This document shows positions 30,337 through 33,913 of a stretch of DNA of 33,913 nt, in pieces. Both the position numbers and the translations under genes were made by a program. Origin of the DNA: Halorubrum sp. CSM-61 (GTDB lineage Archaea; Halobacteriota; Halobacteria; Halobacteriales; Haloferacaceae); contig NZ_RJJW01000005.1 of the NCBI RefSeq assembly GCF_003781945.1, forward strand, positions 18,381 to 52,293, read 5' to 3'. Each line of letters begins with the position of its first letter. Within the stretch, counting starts at the first letter, position 1. The notes below the pieces were generated by a model. It was not told the origin of the DNA. It saw only the letters and a program-made list of their open reading frames with translations, and made no database searches.

Positions 30337-31536
30337 TCAGGCACCTCCCTCCGCTCCGAGATCGCTCGGGCTCGGGCTCTCGATGACGCGGCTCACGCGG
30401 TCGAGTCCCTCTCGAAGTTCCTCGGTCGGGAGCCCGAAGCCGATCCGGAAGCGGTCCGGGAAGCCGAACAGCCCGCCGGGCGCGAGCACGACGCTCTCTT
30501 CCTCGACGACGGCGCGACAGAACGCCTCGCCGTCCTCGAACCCGTCGGGCACCGTGACGAACCCGTTGACGCCGACCGGGTCGTACCAGTCGAGGCCGTG
30601 GCGATCGAGCCAGTCGGCGACGATCGCGCGGTTCGTCTCGGCCAACTCGCGGTTCTCCGTCAGGATGTTCGGCTCGCGTCGCCCGAGCGCCTGCTTCGCG
30701 ACGTGCTGGCCGAACAGGCTCGGCGAGATGGTGGTGTAGTCCTTCCAGCGCCACGCGCGCTCGACGACCGGCTCGGGGCCGGCGATCCAGCCGAACCGGA
30801 GCCCGGCGAGACCGTACGCCTTCGTGAGGCTCGTCGTCGAAATGCCGTGGGACCCGAAGCTCGCGACCGGCGGCCGCGGCTCCTCGGCGAGCAGGCGGTA
30901 CACCTCGTCGGCGAGGAGGTACGCGTCGCGATCGACGGCGACGTCGTAGACGGCCCGCATCGCCGCCTCGTCGTGGTACCGACCGGTGGGGTTGTTCGGG
31001 TTGTTCACGACGATCACGGCGGTGTCGTCGCGGGCGGCGTCGGCGATCGCGTCCGGGTCCAGCTCCCACTCCGGCGGCTCCAGCTCGACGCGGGTCACGT
31101 CGCCGAAGGCGTCGGGGACCGCGTGGAGCGCCTGATACGTGGGCGTGACGACGACCGCGTGGGTGCCGGAGCCGACGCCGGACGGCGGGCTCTCCGCCCC
31201 GCCTTCTCCGTCGTCCGCGCCCCCCTCCCCGTCGACGGCGCCCCCCTCCCCGTCGACGGCGCCCTCGTCGCCGAGCAGCGAGAGGAACGTCAGGAAGTTC
31301 GCCTCCTGGGTCCCGCAGGTGAACAGCACTTCGTCGGCGCTCCGGCCGTAGCGGTCGCCGACCGACGCGCGGAACTCGGGGTCGCCGTTCGTCGGGATGA
31401 CGTAGCCGAGTTTCCCGGGGTCGAGGTCGAACCGACTCGCGTCGAGCGACCGGACGCCGCTTTCGGCCAGCATGATGTCGGCCTCGTGTTCGTACTCCGC
31501 GAACCAGCGTTCGAGGCCGAACGGGTCGATGCGCAT
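30337..31536 (-). CDS. Class I/II aminotransferase
   Basis: This is a PLP-dependent enzyme of fold type I; the amino acid substrate is not evident. The 399-residue protein shows NNPNNPTG at 178-185, LADEVYRLL with D210 and Y213, and the Schiff-base lysine K239 in SLTKAYGLAGLRFGW. The late Arg in FRIGFG (carboxylate binding) is also present. Between FLSLLGDE and the strand AVVVTPTYQ (about residues 92-123) is an inserted Gly/Asp/Glu-rich stretch with three 7-residue units (GAVDGEG, GAVDGEG, GADDGEG). It is probably a flexible surface loop. The gene is divergent from the permease at 31628 and is followed directly by a small membrane protein gene. Confidence 0.92.
   Translation of the reverse strand: MRIDPFGLERWFAEYEHEADIMLAESGVRSLDASRFDLDPGKLGYVIPTNGDPEFRASVGDRYGRSADEVLFTCGTQEANFLTFLSLLGDEGAVDGEGGAVDGEGGADDGEGGAESPPSGVGSGTHAVVVTPTYQALHAVPDAFGDVTRVELEPPEWELDPDAIADAARDDTAVIVVNNPNNPTGRYHDEAAMRAVYDVAVDRDAYLLADEVYRLLAEEPRPPVASFGSHGISTTSLTKAYGLAGLRFGWIAGPEPVVERAWRWKDYTTISPSLFGQHVAKQALGRREPNILTENRELAETNRAIVADWLDRHGLDWYDPVGVNGFVTVPDGFEDGEAFCRAVVEEESVVLAPGGLFGFPDRFRIGFGLPTEELREGLDRVSRVIESPSPSDLGAEGGA
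31201..31263. repeat. Three 21-bp tandem units inside the aminotransferase gene
   Basis: Near-identical 21-bp units, including GCCCCCCTCCCCGTCGACGG on the plus strand, encode the 7-residue repeats GAVDGEG, GAVDGEG and GADDGEG at residues 92-112. The first two units look identical, suggesting recent slippage. Copy number may vary between strains without breaking the frame. Confidence 0.8.
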
Positions 31537-31627
31537 ACCCGCTTTCGGGCGGGCGCGAGGTTAGGTGCTACGGTCCGTCCGGAACGCCACCCGCAACGAC
31601 TTTTGCCGGCGGACGCGAGTCCCGACT

Positions 31628-32662
31628 ATGCTTCTCAACCGGGGGCGGCTACTCGGCGCGCTGCTCGTCGTGTCGGCCGCCCTCGCCGCGGTCGTGCTGG
31701 CGGAAGTGCTGCGGACCGTCGTCTTCGCGGTCACCGTCGCGTACGTCCTGTACCCGGTCCGTCGGCGGCTCGTCGGTCGGGGCCTGTCCCGCCGGATCGC
31801 GTGCGTCGTCACCACCGTCGTCGCCTTCGTCGCCGCCGTGCTCCTCGTGGTCCCGCTGTTCTACGTGCTGTATCGGCGGCGATCGGAGCTGATCGAGATC
31901 CTCGGACAGATCCCTGACGCCGTCCCGATCAGCGTGGGCGAGTTCGAGTTCGTCATCGAGACGGTGCCGTACGTGGCGGCCGCCGAGGTCTGGCTTCGGC
32001 AGGTCGCGCTGGGGATCGCGGCCGCGGCGCCGCGGCTCGTCTTGGAGCTCGTCGTCTTCACGTTCCTCGTGTACGGGATTCTCTACCGGCCGAGGGCGGT
32101 CGAAACCGCCGTCTTCGGCGTGGTCCCGCCCGAATACCACGACATCCCGACCCGGCTCCACGAGCGGACGCGGGAGACGCTGTACTCGATCTACGTCCTG
32201 CAGGCGGCGACGGCGGCGGGGACGTTCGTCCTCGCGTTCGCGGTGTTCCGGATCCTCGGTTACGGCTCGCCGGGGCTGTTGGCCGTCATCGCCGGGGTTC
32301 TCCAGTTCATCCCCGTCGTCGGGCCGAGCGTCCTCGTCGTCGCGCTCGGGGCCGGTGACCTCCTCGTCGGCGAGACCGGACGGGCGATCGCCGTGCTGGT
32401 GATCGGCCTCGTCGTCATCGCCTTCCTTCCCGACGCGGTGATCCGAACCCAACTCGCCGACTGGACCGGGAGGATCTCACCGGGACTGTACTTCGTCGGC
32501 TTCGTCGGCGGCATCCTCACGCTCGGCGCGATCGGACTCATCGTCGGTCCCCTCGTCGTGTCGCTGCTGCTCGAAGTGATCGACATGCTCTCCGAGCGCG
32601 GCGCGGCGGCGGACGGCGTCGAGGAGGTCGGAGGTCGGGCGATCGACGATGAAACGCGGTAG
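31628..32662 (+). CDS. AI-2E family membrane permease
   Basis: The AI-2E exporter family (TqsA/YdiK/PerM type) are membrane proteins with about seven or eight helices; some members move small molecules or sodium, and the substrate here is unknown. The 344-residue protein opens with two hydrophobic helices (LLGALLVVSAALAAVVLAEV and on) and PVRRRLVGRGLSRRIACVV. It has the usual polar central region with PEYHDIPTRLHERTRETLYS. It then shows the diagnostic GVLQFIPVVGPSVLVV and ISPGLYFVGFVGGILTLGAIGLIVGPLVV segments near the C-terminus. I chose the ATG at 31628 over the extended frame, which overlaps the divergent aminotransferase's control region. Confidence 0.92.
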   Translation: MLLNRGRLLGALLVVSAALAAVVLAEVLRTVVFAVTVAYVLYPVRRRLVGRGLSRRIACVVTTVVAFVAAVLLVVPLFYVLYRRRSELIEILGQIPDAVPISVGEFEFVIETVPYVAAAEVWLRQVALGIAAAAPRLVLELVVFTFLVYGILYRPRAVETAVFGVVPPEYHDIPTRLHERTRETLYSIYVLQAATAAGTFVLAFAVFRILGYGSPGLLAVIAGVLQFIPVVGPSVLVVALGAGDLLVGETGRAIAVLVIGLVVIAFLPDAVIRTQLADWTGRISPGLYFVGFVGGILTLGAIGLIVGPLVVSLLLEVIDMLSERGAAADGVEEVGGRAIDDETR

Positions 32663-32780
32663 AACCGGTCGGACCGACGCGACGCGAGTCTCGACTCCCG
32701 CCGCCGACTCCGTCTGGTATCCGACTTCGAGGGCGCCGTCCGACCTGCGGATTCAAGTCCGTGGCCTGCCACGTCGACGC

Positions 32781-33551
32781 ATGGCAGGACCGGACCCCGC
32801 CGAACTCCGGCGGGTCGTCGACGCGTTCCCCCCGGCGCCCGACGGCGACGACGCCGCCGACCGCGTCGACGACCTACTCGACGGGACGTACGGCAGGCTG
32901 ATCGGCGAGTGGTACCCCGATCTCGCGGCGCTGACCGAGTCGTACGCCGCGGGCGACGTCCTCCGCGAGGACGTGCTCGAACACGTCGAGGGGGTGCCGT
33001 CGTTCCGGCTCTCGGACGGCGCCGCGCCGCTTCCGGAGCGGCGGCGCGCGCTCGCGGCGGCCGACGAGACGGCCGCCGAGGTGACCGAGATCGCCGGCTG
33101 GTACGCGACGCTGCGGTCGATGCTCGACGACGACCCCGACGACCTGACCCGCGGCGAGCTGCTGCTCCACGGCTTCGGCTACGTGCTCGCGCACGGGCTC
33201 TTCCTCGGCGCGTCGTCGCCGAGGCGAGTCGTCCGGCGGCTCCGGCTGGCGTACCGCTCGGTCGGCGTCGACATCGACGAGACCGAGAGCGAGGCAGGCG
33301 CCGAGCGGACGACGTTCACCTGTCCGTACCGGAACGCGGGGTCCCGGATCTACGGCGAGAAGTGGGTGTGCCACGAGAAGCTCGACCGCGTGGACGACGG
33401 GTACGTGACCTACCTCGAGGAGCGGGGGATCGACTACCAGCGGCCGCGGGGCTGCGACGAGGGCGAGCGGTGCTACTCCACCGTCGCGCGCGACGGTCCC
33501 GAGCTGTGGTGGCCGAAGACCGCTCCGGCGGCGATCGGGGGCCGCTCGTGA
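32781..33551 (+). CDS. Unassigned protein with a Cys-rich C-terminal region, 256 aa
   Basis: The protein begins MAGPDPAELRRVVDAFPPAP and is mostly helical and acidic in its first 170 residues, with LLLHGFGYVLAHGLFLGASS as a hydrophobic helix. The last 80 residues contain TFTCPYRNAGSRIYGEKWVC and later GCDEGERCYSTV, giving four cysteines that could bind a metal or form a redox site. I do not recognise the family. The start is the ATG at 32781; the extended upstream frame is Arg/Ser/Thr-rich and unlikely. Its stop overlaps the GTG of the following methyltransferase (GTGA), suggesting a joint function or at least joint translation. Confidence 0.75.
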   Translation: MAGPDPAELRRVVDAFPPAPDGDDAADRVDDLLDGTYGRLIGEWYPDLAALTESYAAGDVLREDVLEHVEGVPSFRLSDGAAPLPERRRALAAADETAAEVTEIAGWYATLRSMLDDDPDDLTRGELLLHGFGYVLAHGLFLGASSPRRVVRRLRLAYRSVGVDIDETESEAGAERTTFTCPYRNAGSRIYGEKWVCHEKLDRVDDGYVTYLEERGIDYQRPRGCDEGERCYSTVARDGPELWWPKTAPAAIGGRS

Positions 33552-33913
33552 CCCGGGACCGTCGCGGGTCGCGGTCGACGCGGACGAGGTCGCAGTCGGA
33601 CTCCGGCGAGGAGTCGCCGCCGGCCGACGACGAATCGGAACCCGTGGCACACCGGATTCAGCGCGGCTACGCCGCGTGGGCGCGGGTCTACGACTGGTTC
33701 GCACGGGCGACCGCCTCGGTCGGGGGCGTGCGAGCGGGGTGCGTCCGGGCGCTCGATCTCGACCCCGGCGACACCGTCGTCGAGTTCGGCTGCGGTCCCG
33801 GCGTCAACGTGCCGGCGCTGCGCGAGGCGGTGGGCCCGACCGGACGCGTCGTCGGCGTCGACCTCACCGGCGCGATGCTGGAGCGAGCGCAGGGGCTCGC
33901 CGAGCGGCGGGGG
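33548..33913 (+). CDS. SAM-dependent methyltransferase, 3' end outside the window
   Basis: The first 122 codons are visible, from a GTG at 33548 that overlaps the previous stop. After a basic then acidic leader of about 35 residues comes HRIQRGYAAWARVYDWFARA, typical of UbiE/class I methyltransferases. It is followed by motif I VVEFGCGPGVNVPALREAV and motif II VVGVDLTGAMLERAQGLAE, the SAM-binding core. The C-terminal substrate region lies beyond the window, so the substrate cannot be judged. The start could lie later, at the GTG before AHRIQRGY (33644), which would remove the low-complexity leader. Confidence 0.85.
   Translation, partial: MTRDRRGSRSTRTRSQSDSGEESPPADDESEPVAHRIQRGYAAWARVYDWFARATASVGGVRAGCVRALDLDPGDTVVEFGCGPGVNVPALREAVGPTGRVVGVDLTGAMLERAQGLAERRG

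Overview
The window is chromosomal DNA of a halophilic archaeon, most likely Halorubrum or a close relative. The base composition is GC-rich, the proteins are strongly acidic (runs of Asp/Glu), and several genes have TATA-like boxes about 25-30 nt before the start codon, as expected for leaderless haloarchaeal transcripts. Core archaeal genes are present: aIF5A with a neighbouring agmatinase-like gene, an XPB-type helicase and an archaeal-type uridine kinase.

Layout. Positions 1-2143 hold a short repeat-bearing non-coding segment, a small membrane protein, an unassigned 181-residue protein with a possible 39-codon gene overlapping it, a stand-alone CinA C-terminal (PncC-like) domain and another small membrane protein. 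Positions 2371-16885 are a complete type I-B CRISPR-Cas module. Eight genes, cas6-cas8b-cas7-cas5-cas3-cas4-cas1-cas2, run leftwards as one tightly overlapping operon (12201 to 2778). A short array of 3 intact and 2 altered repeats follows cas2 on the same strand. A large array of 66 repeats and 65 spacers runs the other way from upstream of cas6. Both arrays use the same 30-nt repeat and have leaders that align without gaps over 97 nt. A tRNA-Thr(TGT) gene lies 27 bp beyond the end of the large array.

Positions 17039-33913 are ordinary haloarchaeal chromosome: a GNAT acetyltransferase, a CBS-pair/zinc-ribbon protein, uridine kinase, an S66 LD-carboxypeptidase-like protein, an XPB helicase, two membrane proteins, a response regulator, a UspA protein, an amidohydrolase, a SelW-like small protein without its CxxC, a pentapeptide-repeat protein with a channel-like C-terminus, the agmatinase/aIF5A pair, a small membrane protein with an aminotransferase, an AI-2E-type permease, an unassigned Cys-containing protein, and a methyltransferase cut off by the window end.

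How the CRISPR module should work: Cas6 cuts both precursor transcripts, leaving an 8-nt GTTGAAGC handle. Cas8b, Cas7 and Cas5 form Cascade, Cas3 degrades targets, and Cas1, Cas2 and Cas4 add spacers. The features most worth following up are in or beside the arrays. (1) The two altered repeats at 2371-2466 flank an AT-rich, internally repetitive pseudo-spacer, and one of them has substitutions that strengthen the repeat hairpin. This could be simple array decay or a CreA-like crRNA mimic. (2) The two arrays differ greatly in size although they share leader cores. (3) Nine consecutive repeats share one variant base. (4) One spacer is duplicated in tandem. (5) One spacer begins with a G-quadruplex motif and another contains an 18-nt perfect palindrome.
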